DNA from: Streptomyces sp. NBC_01268
Lineage (GTDB): Bacteria; Actinomycetota; Actinomycetes; Streptomycetales; Streptomycetaceae
Direction of reading: 5' to 3'
Assembly: GCF_036240795.1 (NCBI RefSeq)
Contig: NZ_CP108454.1
Span: 5,022,001 to 5,086,000 of the forward strand
DNA length: 64,000 bases
Shown: positions 17,326 through 26,598 of the stretch, one piece after another
Position numbering within the stretch: position 1 is the stretch's first letter
Layout: the number at the start of each line of letters is the position of its first letter
Notes under the pieces: model-generated
Database searches by the model: none
Told to the model about the DNA's origin: nothing
Seen by the model: only the letters and a program-made list of their open reading frames with translations
Position numbers and translations under genes: made by a program

Positions 17326-17618
17326 GACCGGCATCTCCTTCCGTGGACGCCGAGGTCCACCGACGGCCGTGGGGGAGGACCGGGGGTGACCGGGGTGCGG
17401 CGTGGGCCGCCCGCTCGGCGCGGTGCGCCGACGGTGGGGAGAGCGGGGGACGGGCTGCCTGGGCGAGCACGCTAGCGAGCCGTGGGGCGGCTGGGAAGGC
17501 CGGTGTTCGATATGCCCGATACATTTCCGTGACCTGGCGCCCGGCCCGCCGGGACGCTCACCCTCCGCGCTTTCCCGGTCACTTCCGGAGGCGGCAGCGG
17601 ACTGTCGGTCCGGCGTCC

Positions 17619-17624
17619 TAGACT
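17619..17624 (+). promoter_or_regulatory. -10 hexamer upstream of pcrA
   Basis: TAGACT lies 9 bases before the ATG at 17634. Any leader would be only about 2-3 bases, so translation is leaderless or nearly so. Confidence 0.45.
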
Positions 17625-17633
17625 CGTGAGGCG

Positions 17634-20084
17634 ATGAGCAGCCTCTTTGACGACAGCTTCCTGGCGAGCCTCCAGAACCACTCCTCGGAGGAGCCCCCGC
17701 CCCCGCCCGAGGACCACGAGCCCGGCGCCCCGGCCGCGGAGGAGGTCCCGCACGCCCTCTTCGGGGAGCACTGGGACGCGCCCCCGCCCGAGCGGGACGC
17801 CTACTACCGCGACGGTGCCCACCGGCCCGTCGTGGACGCCGCCGCGCTCCTGGACGGGCTGAACGAGCAGCAGCGTGCCGCCGTCGTGCACACGGACACG
17901 CCGCTGCTCATCGTCGCCGGCGCCGGCTCCGGCAAGACCCGGGTGCTCACCCACCGCATCGCCCACCTCCTGGGCACCCGGCACGTCCACCCGGGTCAGA
18001 TACTGGCGATCACCTTCACCAACAAGGCCGCCGGCGAGATGAAGGAGCGCGTCGAGCAGCTCGTCGGCCCGCGCGCCAACGCCATGTGGGTCATGACCTT
18101 CCACAGCGCGTGCGTGCGCATCCTGCGCCGCGAGTCGAAGAAGCTGGGCTTCACGTCCTCCTTCTCGATCTACGACGCCGCCGACTCCAAGCGCCTGATG
18201 GCGCTGGTCTGCCGCGACCTGGACCTCGACCCGAAGAAGTTCCCGCCGAAGTCCTTCAGCGCCAAGATCTCCAACCTGAAGAACGAGCTGATCGACGAGG
18301 AGACCTTCGCCGACCAGGCGGCGGACGGTTTCGAGAAGACCCTCGCCGAGGCCTACCGGATGTACCAGGCCCGGCTGCGCGAGGCCAACGCGCTGGACTT
18401 CGACGACATCATCATGACGACGGTCCACCTGCTCCAGGCCTTCCCGGACGTCGCCGAGCACTACCGCCGCCGCTTCCGCCACGTCCTCGTCGACGAGTAC
18501 CAGGACACCAACCACGCCCAGTACACCCTGGTCCGCGAGCTCGTCGGCACCGGGTACGAGGACCTCGGCCCGGCCGAGCTGTGCGTGGTCGGCGACGCCG
18601 ACCAGTCGATCTACGCCTTCCGCGGCGCGACCATCCGCAACATCCTCCAGTTCGAGGAGGACTACCCGGACGCGACGACGATCCTCCTGGAGCAGAACTA
18701 CCGCTCCACCCAGACGATCCTCTCCGCCGCCAACGCGGTCATCGAGCGCAACGAGTCCCGCCGCCCGAAGAACCTGTGGACCAACGCGGGCGCCGGCGCG
18801 CAGATCACCGGCTACGTCGCGGACACCGAACACGACGAGGCGCAGTTCGTCGCCGACGAGATCGACCGGCTCACGGACACCGGGGCGGCCAAGGCCGGCG
18901 ACGTCGCCGTCTTCTACCGCACCAACGCCCAGTCCCGCGTCTTCGAAGAGATCTTCATCCGCGTCGGACTGCCCTACAAGGTCGTCGGCGGCGTGCGCTT
19001 CTACGAGCGCAAGGAGGTCCGCGACGTCCTCGCCTACCTGCGCGTCCTCGCCAACCCCGAGGACACCGTGCCGCTGCGCCGCATCCTCAACGTCCCCAAG
19101 CGGGGCATCGGCGACCGCGCCGAGGCGATGATCGACGCCCTCTCGCTGCGCGAGAAGATCACCTTCCCGCAGGCGCTCAAGCGCGTCGACGAGGCGTACG
19201 GGATGGCGGCCCGCTCCTCCAACGCCGTCAAGCGCTTCAACACGCTCATGGAGGAGCTGCGCACCATCGCCGAGTCGGGCGCCGGCCCGGCCGTCGTCCT
19301 GGAGGCGGTCCTGGAGCGGACGGGATACCTGGCCGAGCTCCAGGCCTCCACCGACCCGCAGGACGAGACCCGCATCGAGAACCTGCAGGAACTCGCGGCG
19401 GTGGCCCTGGAGTTCGAGCAGGAGCGCGGCGAAGAGCCCGCCACCCTCGCCGAGTTCCTGGAGAAGGTCGCCCTCGTCGCCGACTCCGACCAGATCCCGG
19501 ACGAGGACGAGGAGGGCTCCGGGGTCATCACCCTGATGACCCTGCACACCGCCAAGGGCCTGGAGTTCCCGGTGGTGTTCCTCACGGGCATGGAGGACGG
19601 CGTCTTCCCGCACATGCGCGCGCTCGGCCAGACCAAGGAGCTGGAGGAGGAGCGCCGCCTCGCCTACGTGGGCATCACCCGCGCCCGCGAGCGCCTCTAC
19701 CTCACCCGCTCCTCGATGCGCAGCGCCTGGGGTCAGCCCTCGTACAACCCGGCCTCGCGCTTCCTGGAGGAGATCCCCGCCGCGTACCTGGAGTGGAAGC
19801 GGACCGGCCCCATGGCCAAGCCCGCCGGGCCCACCTCGGGGATCACCTCCTCGCTGTCCTCCTCGCGCTCCCGCTCCGGCCCCTCGGGCTTCGCCACCCG
19901 GCGGACCAGCGACAAGCCGGTGATCTCGCTCCAGGTCGGCGACCGGGTCACGCACGACCAGTTCGGCCTGGGCACGGTCATGGCCGTGACGGGCGTGGGC
20001 GCGGACGCGCAGGCGACGATCGACTTCGGCGACGAGAAGCCCAAGCGCCTCCTGCTGCGGTACGCGCCGGTCGAGAAGCTGTAG
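17634..20084 (+). CDS. pcrA: ATP-dependent DNA helicase PcrA/UvrD
   Basis: 816-residue superfamily 1A 3'-5' helicase acting in DNA repair and replication restart. After an acidic/Pro-rich N-terminal extension of about 70 residues come the Q-motif LNEQQRAAV, Walker A AGAGSGKT (95-102), the TFTNKAA motif, Walker B VDEYQDTN (about 286-293), GDADQSIYAFRGA, and the C-terminal motifs TLHTAKGLEFP and RLAYVGITRARE. The last ~60 residues form the small Tudor-like PcrA C-terminal domain that contacts RNA polymerase (DRVTHDQFGLGTVM). All helicase motifs are intact. Confidence 0.97.
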   Translation: MSSLFDDSFLASLQNHSSEEPPPPPEDHEPGAPAAEEVPHALFGEHWDAPPPERDAYYRDGAHRPVVDAAALLDGLNEQQRAAVVHTDTPLLIVAGAGSGKTRVLTHRIAHLLGTRHVHPGQILAITFTNKAAGEMKERVEQLVGPRANAMWVMTFHSACVRILRRESKKLGFTSSFSIYDAADSKRLMALVCRDLDLDPKKFPPKSFSAKISNLKNELIDEETFADQAADGFEKTLAEAYRMYQARLREANALDFDDIIMTTVHLLQAFPDVAEHYRRRFRHVLVDEYQDTNHAQYTLVRELVGTGYEDLGPAELCVVGDADQSIYAFRGATIRNILQFEEDYPDATTILLEQNYRSTQTILSAANAVIERNESRRPKNLWTNAGAGAQITGYVADTEHDEAQFVADEIDRLTDTGAAKAGDVAVFYRTNAQSRVFEEIFIRVGLPYKVVGGVRFYERKEVRDVLAYLRVLANPEDTVPLRRILNVPKRGIGDRAEAMIDALSLREKITFPQALKRVDEAYGMAARSSNAVKRFNTLMEELRTIAESGAGPAVVLEAVLERTGYLAELQASTDPQDETRIENLQELAAVALEFEQERGEEPATLAEFLEKVALVADSDQIPDEDEEGSGVITLMTLHTAKGLEFPVVFLTGMEDGVFPHMRALGQTKELEEERRLAYVGITRARERLYLTRSSMRSAWGQPSYNPASRFLEEIPAAYLEWKRTGPMAKPAGPTSGITSSLSSSRSRSGPSGFATRRTSDKPVISLQVGDRVTHDQFGLGTVMAVTGVGADAQATIDFGDEKPKRLLLRYAPVEKL

Positions 20085-20094
20085 GGGCGTCGAA

Positions 20095-20168
20095 GCCCCG
20101 GGGTGTGGCCCCGGGGCGCACGCCCACGCGGAAGGGGCCCCTGCCGGATGTCGGCGGGGGCCCCTTCC
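20095..20168. terminator. Tandem terminators between convergent pcrA and M23 genes
   Basis: Two hairpins: GCCCCGGGG-TGTGG-CCCCGGGGC (about 20095-20117) and GGAAGGGGCCCC paired with GGGGCCCCTTCC (20130-20168, 15-base loop). They would serve pcrA in one direction and the peptidase gene in the other. Confidence 0.78.
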
Positions 20169-20184
20169 ACGTACGCGGGTGGTG

Positions 20185-21735
20185 TCAGCCGGTCGGGTCG
20201 AGACCGCGGCTGAGCAGCCAGGGCAGCGGGTCGATCGCCGCGCCGCCGTTCGGCCGGACCTCGAAGTGGAGGTGCGGACCGGTGGAGTTGCCGGAGTTGC
20301 CGGAGTACGCGATGACCTCGCCGGCCTTGACCTTGCCGGAGCGGATCTTGGTGCTGCTGAGGTGGCAGTACCAGGTCTCGGTGCCGTCCTCCATGGTCAC
20401 GATCGCCATGTTGCCGTAGGCGCTGTTCCACTGGGTGCGCACGGTGCCGTCGGTCGCGGCCATCACCGGAGTGCCGTACTGCACCGGGAAGTCGATGCCC
20501 GTGTGCACGGACATCCAGTTGACGCCGGACTGGCCGAAGCGCGCGCTGAGCTGGTGCAGCTTGACCGGGAGCAGGAACTTCGGCCGCAGGGCCTCCTTGC
20601 GGGCCGCCTCCTCCTCGCGCTTCTTCTTCTCCAGCTGCTGGCGCTGCCGCAGGTCGATGCGCTCCTGGGTGCGGCTGGCGCGGTCGCCGAAGTCGCGGGC
20701 CTCGGCACTGAGCGCGGCGAGCTGGGTGTCCAGCTCGCTGTTGGCGGCGACCTGCTTGACGGAGGCCGGGTCGGCGGCGGCGAGGGACGTCGTGTCGTCC
20801 TTCGTGTCCGCGCCGGGGTCGGTGAGCCCGCCGACCGAGGCGGCGGCGATACCGGCGACGCCCATGACGCAGGCGGACGGGACGGCGACCGTGAGGAGCG
20901 CGGACCGCTTGGCGGGCGTACGGCGCCGGCCGCGGCTGCCGCCGCCGGAGGAGCGGCGCGCGGGGCGGGCGACGACGGGCGGGAGCTCGTCGGCGGCGGC
21001 CTCGGGGAGGACTTCGAGGCCGATCATCGTCTCGGCGTCGTGGAAGGCGTGGAGCTCGGGCTCCGGCTCCCCCTCGGCCTCCGTCTCCGTCTCCGCCTCG
21101 GCCTCGTGGCCGAGGTCGTACGCGGGGACCTGCATGGTCTCGGAGTAGGCCGGGACCTGCGCGGTCTCGGAGTACGCGGAGTACGCGTCGAGGTCGAACT
21201 CGAACTCGGCGGTGTGCTCGGGGCCCGGCGTGTACTGCTGGGGGACGACCGGCTCGGGCGTCGCGCCCTGGTTCCAGGCGGTCGCGGCGGTCATGTCGGT
21301 CACGGCGGTCATGTCGTAGGCACCGGTCTCGAAGCCGGGCGTCGTCCACTGGCCGGTGGTGTCGTACGAGGCGAAGGCCGCGGCCTCGTACGGGCCGGTC
21401 TGCTGGGCCTCGGTCCAGGCGGTGGCGTCCCACTGACCGGTGGTGGTGTACGAGCCGTAGGAGCCGGTGTCCCACTGGCCGGTCTGGACGCTCTGGTCGG
21501 TGTGACCGGCGTAGCCGCCGTACCCGTTCGGGTCGGGCTGGCCGGCGTACTCGGCCTGCCCGGCGTACGCGGTGTGACCGGTGTGCTCGGCGTAGTCGCC
21601 GTACATGCTCTGACCTGCGCTGTGACCTGCTGCGTAGCCGGCGTCGTAGGTGCCGAACAGCGGGTCGACGGTGAAGCTCCCGGTGGTCTGGGTGCCGTCC
21701 GTGACGTACCCGGCGTGGGGATGCTGGTCGTTCAC
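20185..21735 (-). CDS. M23 (LytM) family metallopeptidase with long disordered N-terminal tail
   Basis: 516 residues. The first ~230 are a Tyr/Gly/Thr/Gln-rich, later Glu-rich, low-complexity cytoplasmic tail with repeated TGQWD/TGSY elements. A basic stretch, one membrane helix (LLTVAVPSACVMGVAGIAAA), a coiled coil (DFGDRASRTQERIDLRQRQQ) and a C-terminal LytM domain follow. The zinc ligands are seen in HTGIDFP and GPHLHFEV, with the catalytic HLSS region, so it should be an active peptidoglycan endopeptidase outside the cell. GTG 21735 is preferred because GAGAGAGAA lies about 7-9 bases upstream; two TTG codons just before are less likely. Confidence 0.87.
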   Translation of the reverse strand: MNDQHPHAGYVTDGTQTTGSFTVDPLFGTYDAGYAAGHSAGQSMYGDYAEHTGHTAYAGQAEYAGQPDPNGYGGYAGHTDQSVQTGQWDTGSYGSYTTTGQWDATAWTEAQQTGPYEAAAFASYDTTGQWTTPGFETGAYDMTAVTDMTAATAWNQGATPEPVVPQQYTPGPEHTAEFEFDLDAYSAYSETAQVPAYSETMQVPAYDLGHEAEAETETEAEGEPEPELHAFHDAETMIGLEVLPEAAADELPPVVARPARRSSGGGSRGRRRTPAKRSALLTVAVPSACVMGVAGIAAASVGGLTDPGADTKDDTTSLAAADPASVKQVAANSELDTQLAALSAEARDFGDRASRTQERIDLRQRQQLEKKKREEEAARKEALRPKFLLPVKLHQLSARFGQSGVNWMSVHTGIDFPVQYGTPVMAATDGTVRTQWNSAYGNMAIVTMEDGTETWYCHLSSTKIRSGKVKAGEVIAYSGNSGNSTGPHLHFEVRPNGGAAIDPLPWLLSRGLDPTG

Positions 21736-21933
21736 CAACAACTTCTCTCTCGCCTCGGCAGCAGGGGGTCAAGCAGTGGCGTGACTGTACCCGGCGGTAT
21801 GCGCGCCCGACAATCTTCCGCGGGTTTCGAGCCGCCAGGAAACGGGCAATCGGCCGTCTTTCGGTGGGTAGCGGAGAGAGCTTTGGCTCTGTGTTCGAGG
21901 AACGTTCGAAGAACGGGGCCCGGCGCCCGTACC

Positions 21934-22761
21934 TCAGGCCACGGAGCTGGCCCCGGGGGCGGCGCCCGCGGCCCCGGCGGCCGGGCCGTCGTCGTCCAGC
22001 GCGTCGAGGACGCCGGCCGCGACCGTCGGGTGCACCGGCAGCGCGAGATGGCCGATCCCGCTCACCCGCACGTTGTGGACGATCAGGTCCGGGTGGTCCA
22101 GACGGGCCGTCTCGACCGGCACCATCACCTGGTCCAGCTCGCTCCAGAAGCTCACGAAGCGGGTCCGGACGCCCGGAGCGGGCCCGGCCAGCTCGCGCAG
22201 CACCTCCGAACCGGGACGCATCTGGCGCACCAGGGGGTGCGCGTCGGCCAGCGGCACGACGGTGGTGCCGGAGTGCGGGGTGCCCAGCATGACCAGCGTG
22301 CGCACCCGAGCGTCACCGCCGAGCCGCTGTACGTAATAGCGTGCGATCAGACCGCCCAGGCTGTGGCCCACGAGGTCGACCTCCGCGTGGCCGGTCCGGG
22401 CCTGGATCTCCGCCACCCGGCGCCCGAGCAGCTCGGCGGCGGTCCGCAGGTCGCCGGTGAGCGGGGAGTAGTCGAACGACTCGACGCGGTCCCGGCCGTG
22501 CCGGGCCAGGGCCCGGCGGAGCAGGACGAAGACCGAGCGGTTGTCCACGAAGCCGTGCAGCAGCACGACCGGGCGGCCGGCGGCGGCCCCCTCGGCACGC
22601 GGACCACCCCCGGTGCTCCCGGGGCCGGCGGCCACCGGGCCGCGCGGGCGACGTTCGGCGACGAGCCCGGTGGGGTAGAGGACCAGGTGTCCGGCAAGGA
22701 CCGCCAGCTCCAGGGCTGCGGCCTTCACGCGGTCGGCGACGTCGGTGGGGATGAGCTCCAT
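21934..22761 (-). CDS. Alpha/beta-hydrolase (lipase-like)
   Basis: 275 residues. The fold is shown by the oxyanion-hole segment VVLLHGFVDNRS, the nucleophile elbow GHSLGG with Ser134, a downstream TPHSGTT and a late His in SGIGHLALP. The family includes triacylglycerol lipases and esterases. No clear signal peptide is present; the N-terminal helix (VKAAALELAVLAGHLVLYP) could associate with the membrane. The start ATG has GGAGG 6 bases before it. That GGAGG lies within a 20-bp palindrome which can form two alternative hairpins, so translation may be controlled. Confidence 0.83.
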   Translation of the reverse strand: MELIPTDVADRVKAAALELAVLAGHLVLYPTGLVAERRPRGPVAAGPGSTGGGPRAEGAAAGRPVVLLHGFVDNRSVFVLLRRALARHGRDRVESFDYSPLTGDLRTAAELLGRRVAEIQARTGHAEVDLVGHSLGGLIARYYVQRLGGDARVRTLVMLGTPHSGTTVVPLADAHPLVRQMRPGSEVLRELAGPAPGVRTRFVSFWSELDQVMVPVETARLDHPDLIVHNVRVSGIGHLALPVHPTVAAGVLDALDDDGPAAGAAGAAPGASSVA

Positions 22762-22767
22762 CGTCGG

Positions 22768-22803
22768 CCTCCGTCCCGGGACGGAGGTGCGCCGCACCTC
22801 CGT
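22768..22803 (-). promoter_or_regulatory. Alternating ACGGAGG/CCTCCGT half-sites hiding the lipase ribosome binding site
   Basis: On the lipase mRNA the order is ACGGAGGTGC-GGC-GCACCTCCGT-CCCGGG-ACGGAGG, then CCGACG-ATG. The middle CCTCCGT can pair with the first ACGGAGG (10-bp stem) or with the second (7 bp, extended by CCCGGG to a perfect 20-bp palindrome), and the second holds the Shine-Dalgarno. The two hairpins exclude each other. As DNA it is also a three-half-site operator candidate. Confidence 0.55.
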
Positions 22804-22985
22804 GCCGTGCGGCTGGCGGCGCGGTGATACGGCGACCCCGTGGCGGCTCCTCCGCGGAGCGAACGATGTCCCACGTGTGATTTCCCCCTCGCTGTCCACC
22901 GTGAAACGGCCGCTTGCGGGATGCTGGCGATAACGTTCGTTCACTTTCCCGCGGCCAGGCGCGGGGGTCGCATGTGGAGGCACTG

Positions 22986-23393
22986 ATGGGTGTGACCGGT
23001 CCGATCCGAGTGGTGGTGGCCAAGCCGGGTCTCGACGGCCACGATCGCGGGGCCAAGGTGATCGCGCGTGCGCTGCGCGACGCCGGTATGGAGGTCATCT
23101 ACACCGGGCTCCACCAGACGCCCGAGCAGATCGTGGACACCGCGATCCAGGAGGACGCCGACGCGATCGGCCTCTCCATCCTCTCGGGCGCGCACAACAC
23201 GCTGTTCGCCAAGGTGCTGGAGCTGCTGAAGGACCGCGACGCGGAGGACATCAAGGTCTTCGGCGGCGGCATCATCCCCGAGGCGGACATCGCGCCGCTG
23301 AAGGAGAAGGGCGTGGCCGAGATCTTCACCCCGGGCGCGACGACCGGCTCCATCGTGGAGTGGGTCAACGCGAACGTCCGCGTGGCGGCGTAA
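22986..23393 (+). CDS. icmB: Cobalamin-binding small subunit, isobutyryl-CoA mutase type
   Basis: 135-residue stand-alone B12-binding domain. The lower-axial ligand motif DxHxxG is present (LDGHDRG near residue 18), followed by LSILSGAHN and FGGGIIP, as in methylmalonyl-CoA and isobutyryl-CoA mutases. Its length equals that of IcmB, which pairs with the catalytic subunit IcmA to interconvert isobutyryl-CoA and n-butyryl-CoA in Streptomyces; the large subunit is not in this window. The start has GGAGG about 5 bases upstream. It could serve another acyl-CoA mutase. Confidence 0.82.
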   Translation: MGVTGPIRVVVAKPGLDGHDRGAKVIARALRDAGMEVIYTGLHQTPEQIVDTAIQEDADAIGLSILSGAHNTLFAKVLELLKDRDAEDIKVFGGGIIPEADIAPLKEKGVAEIFTPGATTGSIVEWVNANVRVAA

Positions 23394-23468
23394 CGGCGCC
23401 GACGGACCCGAGGGCCCGGGGCGGGCGGCGCGTGGGACGCGCCGCCCGCCCTTCTCGTGCCCCCGGTC

Positions 23469-25061
23469 TCAGGCCTCCGTCAGCTCCGCGTGCATCGCCG
23501 CCCGCAGCTCCAGCGTCGCCACGAGCCGCTGGAAGGCCTCCGACCAGTAGCCGCCGGCGCCCGGGGAGGCGTCCTCCGCCTCGGCCGGAAGAGTGGTCAG
23601 CGCGGCGAGCTGCGGCACGGTCTCCGGGGAGAGGCAGCGCTCGGCCAGGCCCATCACCCCGCTGAAGCTCCACGGGTAGCTGCCCGCGTCCCGGGCGATG
23701 TCCAGGGCGTCGACCACCGCCCGGCCCAGCGCCCCCGACCACGGCACCGTGCACACCCCCAGCAGCTGGAACGCCTCCGACAGGCCGTGCGCCGCTATGA
23801 ACGAGGCCACCCAGCGGGCCCGCTCCTCCGCCGGGAGCGTCGACAGCAGCTTGGCCCGCTCCGCGAGCGAGGACGTGCCCGGGCCGGTGGCCTGCGGGGC
23901 CGCCGGGGCGCCCAGCAGGGCCCGCGACCAGTCCGCGTCCCGCTGCCGCACCGCCGCCCGGCACCAGGCGGCGTGCAGTTCGCCCTGCCAGTCGTCCGTG
24001 ACCGGCAGCGCCACGATCTCCTCGGGCCGCCGCCCCCCGAACCGGGCCGGCCAGCAGTGCAGCGGCGCGGCCTCGACGAGCTGGCCGAGCCACCAGGAAC
24101 GCTCGCCCCGGCCCGTCGGCGGCGTGGCCGTCACCCCGTCGTGCTGCATGCCCGCGTCGCACTCGTGCGGCGCCTCCACGACGATCGCCGCCGCCCCCTG
24201 CGTGCGGTCCAGGGACACACACGACGCGGCCCGCTCCGCCATCCGCGCGGCCAGTGCCGACCCCGGCAGGGCCGAGAGCAGCTCGGCGGCCGTCGCGCGC
24301 ACGTTGCGGCTGCGGTCCGAGAGCGCCGCCTCCAGGAACTCCTCGTCCGCCCCGGACAGGCCCGCGCGCAGCGAGTCCAGGAACATCAGCCGGTCCTCCG
24401 CCCGCTCGGCCCCCCAGGTCGAGGCCAGCAGCGCGCGGCCCGCCGCCGGGTCCTGTGCCCGCACCGCGGTCAGCAGCGCCACCCGCTCCGCGAACAGGCC
24501 CTCCTCCCACAGCGCCGACACGGCCTCCGCGTCCCCCGGGTCGGGCAGCGCGCCACCGCCGCCCGCACCGCGCAGCGCGAACTTCCACTCCGGGTTGAGC
24601 CGGGCCAGCCACAGCCCCCGGGGCCCGGCGAAGGCCAGCGCCTGGGGCCGCAGATCGGTCCGGGCGCGGGCGGCGTCGAGCAGCGCGGGCAGGGCCGCCG
24701 CCGGAGCGCGGTATCCCCGCTCGTGCGCCGCGGCAAGCCACTGCGGCAGCAGCTCCGTCAGATCCGGTGCCGACCCGCGCCGCCCCCCGGAAGGCGCGGG
24801 CGCGGCCCGGCCCGCGAGCAGCCGGGCCAGCCGGCGCCGGGCCGCCTCGGGCAGCGGTCGGCGCCCGTCCTCCGGCGCGGCCTCCAGCGGAGCCGCCGCG
24901 GGCCCGGGCCGCAGCCCCGCCCGGCGCCGCACCGTGTGCGTCGCGGCGGCGCCGAGCAGCGCGACGGGCGCCGCGTCCCCGGAGGCACCCCCGTGCGGTC
25001 TGCGGTCGGTGCCCAGCAGCGCCGACGTGACGAGCTCTTCCCAGACGTCCTTGGCCACCAT
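23469..25061 (-). CDS. DUF5691 family protein
   Basis: 530 residues, all-helical and HEAT-like in appearance (SDRSRNVRATAAELLSALPG and similar), beginning MVAKDVWEELVTSALLGTDRR, the usual N-terminus of the DUF5691 family. No catalytic motif, signal peptide or membrane helix is seen. The start has GGAGGAGGCC before ATG. It lies 50 bases downstream of the SWIM-domain gene on the same strand and divergent from a MoxR/DUF5682/VWA operon; this five-gene set is a recurring actinobacterial neighbourhood. It is likely a scaffold in that system; biochemical role unknown. Confidence 0.8.
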   Translation of the reverse strand: MVAKDVWEELVTSALLGTDRRPHGGASGDAAPVALLGAAATHTVRRRAGLRPGPAAAPLEAAPEDGRRPLPEAARRRLARLLAGRAAPAPSGGRRGSAPDLTELLPQWLAAAHERGYRAPAAALPALLDAARARTDLRPQALAFAGPRGLWLARLNPEWKFALRGAGGGGALPDPGDAEAVSALWEEGLFAERVALLTAVRAQDPAAGRALLASTWGAERAEDRLMFLDSLRAGLSGADEEFLEAALSDRSRNVRATAAELLSALPGSALAARMAERAASCVSLDRTQGAAAIVVEAPHECDAGMQHDGVTATPPTGRGERSWWLGQLVEAAPLHCWPARFGGRRPEEIVALPVTDDWQGELHAAWCRAAVRQRDADWSRALLGAPAAPQATGPGTSSLAERAKLLSTLPAEERARWVASFIAAHGLSEAFQLLGVCTVPWSGALGRAVVDALDIARDAGSYPWSFSGVMGLAERCLSPETVPQLAALTTLPAEAEDASPGAGGYWSEAFQRLVATLELRAAMHAELTEA

Positions 25062-25111
25062 GGCCTCCTCCAGAAGTGGGTTCCGAGACGGATCGGGGCG
25101 GGTGCCGGGCG

Positions 25112-26461
25112 TCAGACCAGCGGCACCGTCTCCCCGGGGGCGTCCCGGGACCAGGCGGCCAGCGGGGTGAAGCCCTGGTGGCCGCACTCGCCGAAGACCG
25201 TGAGCGGCGCGCCGCCCGACAGGGCCACCAGACGCCACAGGCCCGGCCGGGCCTGGGCGGCGCGGGTCAGCGGCACCGCCTCCCGCTCCGTGCCCCGGGC
25301 GTCCGCCAGCTGCCAGCCGTACTCCGCGCGGGCCGGTACGACCTCGGCCAGGGTCACCGGCCAGGCGTCCAGCCACGGATCGTCGCGCAGCGCGAGTCCG
25401 TACGCGGTGAGCGCCGCGCCGACCGTGCCGCCGCGCGGCGGGGGACCGGACGGCGCGGGGACGCCGAACTGCTCGACCAGCTCCGCGCGGAGCCCGCCCC
25501 CGCCCTCGTACGGCCGCAGCTCCGCGTCGAGCACCGCCCCGACGGGGAAGGCGAGCTGCGGCGCGCGGCCGCCCGCCCCGAAGGAGAGGACCAGCGCCGT
25601 ACGCCCGCTCGTCTCCCCGTGCAGCCATATGCGGCGGGTCGTCAGCTTGGCGTCCGCCGCGTCGTACTGCGCGAGGACCAGCCAGTGGTCCCGCAGCACC
25701 GGGCCGCCCGGCGGGGCCGTCAGCCCCACCCGGGTCCGCACCGTCGCCGCCAGCGGGCCGGGCAGCCGGTCGGCCGACAGCCAGGCCCGGTCCAGGAGAT
25801 GGGTCAGCGCGCACTCCTCCAGGAGCCGCACCGGCCAGCCGGGACCCGAGCCCGCCACCGCCCCCAGCTCCCGCACCCGGCCCGCCAGGCCCGGGGCCTG
25901 CGCGTCGACCATGCGGGCCGCGGTCTCCTCCCACAGCGCGGGCCCCGACCGCTCCGCCGCGGCGAGACCACCGCGCAGCAGATCGGCCAGCCGCTGCTCC
26001 AACTCCAGCGCCCCCGCGCTGATCCGGGCCGCCCGCCGCTCGGCACGGCGGCGCGCCGCCTCCGGGTCGGCCGGCCCCGTCTCCGCCGACGCCGCGGCGG
26101 CCTCCGCCCGGCCCCGCCGGCCCGCGAGCCACGTCTCGGCCCAGTCCGGCGCCCCGGCGGCGCCCGGGCCCGACGGCACGCCGCCGCCGGACCAGAGCAG
26201 CAGCAGCCCCAGCGCGTGCTTGCACGGGAACTTCCGGCTCGGGCAACTGCATTGGTACGCCGGGCCCGTGGTGTCCACGACCGTCCGGTACGGCGTGCTG
26301 CCGCTGCCCTTGCACAGGCCCCAGACGGCCCCCTGGCCGCCGCTGCCCGCGCCGGACCACGGACCGGCCGCGCCCAGCTTGCTTCCCGCTCTGCGTGAGG
26401 CGTCGTCAGGAGCCAGTGCCAGCACCTGATCCGCCGTCCAGAGCGCCCCCTGTTCGTCCAT
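25112..26461 (-). CDS. SWIM zinc finger family protein
   Basis: 449 residues. The SWIM motif CxCx(n)CxH is clear in YQCSCPSRKFPCKHALGL (about 88-105), preceded by the beta-hairpin that normally carries it (STPYRTVVDTTGPAY). The remainder is Ala/Arg-rich helix and a C-terminal beta region. SWIM domains bind nucleic acids or proteins. It is the first gene of the minus-strand pair with DUF5691, and its start is 138 bases from the divergent MoxR gene. Confidence 0.85.
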   Translation of the reverse strand: MDEQGALWTADQVLALAPDDASRRAGSKLGAAGPWSGAGSGGQGAVWGLCKGSGSTPYRTVVDTTGPAYQCSCPSRKFPCKHALGLLLLWSGGGVPSGPGAAGAPDWAETWLAGRRGRAEAAAASAETGPADPEAARRRAERRAARISAGALELEQRLADLLRGGLAAAERSGPALWEETAARMVDAQAPGLAGRVRELGAVAGSGPGWPVRLLEECALTHLLDRAWLSADRLPGPLAATVRTRVGLTAPPGGPVLRDHWLVLAQYDAADAKLTTRRIWLHGETSGRTALVLSFGAGGRAPQLAFPVGAVLDAELRPYEGGGGLRAELVEQFGVPAPSGPPPRGGTVGAALTAYGLALRDDPWLDAWPVTLAEVVPARAEYGWQLADARGTEREAVPLTRAAQARPGLWRLVALSGGAPLTVFGECGHQGFTPLAAWSRDAPGETVPLV

Positions 26462-26598
26462 GTGACCGACCGTACGACCCTCCACTGACAAACGCGCCCA
26501 CCTGCGGATTCCACAGCCGGTCCGGCGGCCGGGCCGATTGTCAGTGGCATGGTGCACCGTGGTTCGCACAGCAGGTCGAACGATCTGGAGGGGGACCC

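Noticed and set aside
17332..17334. ATG as start of the second NlpC/P60 protein
   Set aside because: It abuts AAGGAG with no spacer; the TTG nine bases on has correct spacing and aligns with the paralogue.
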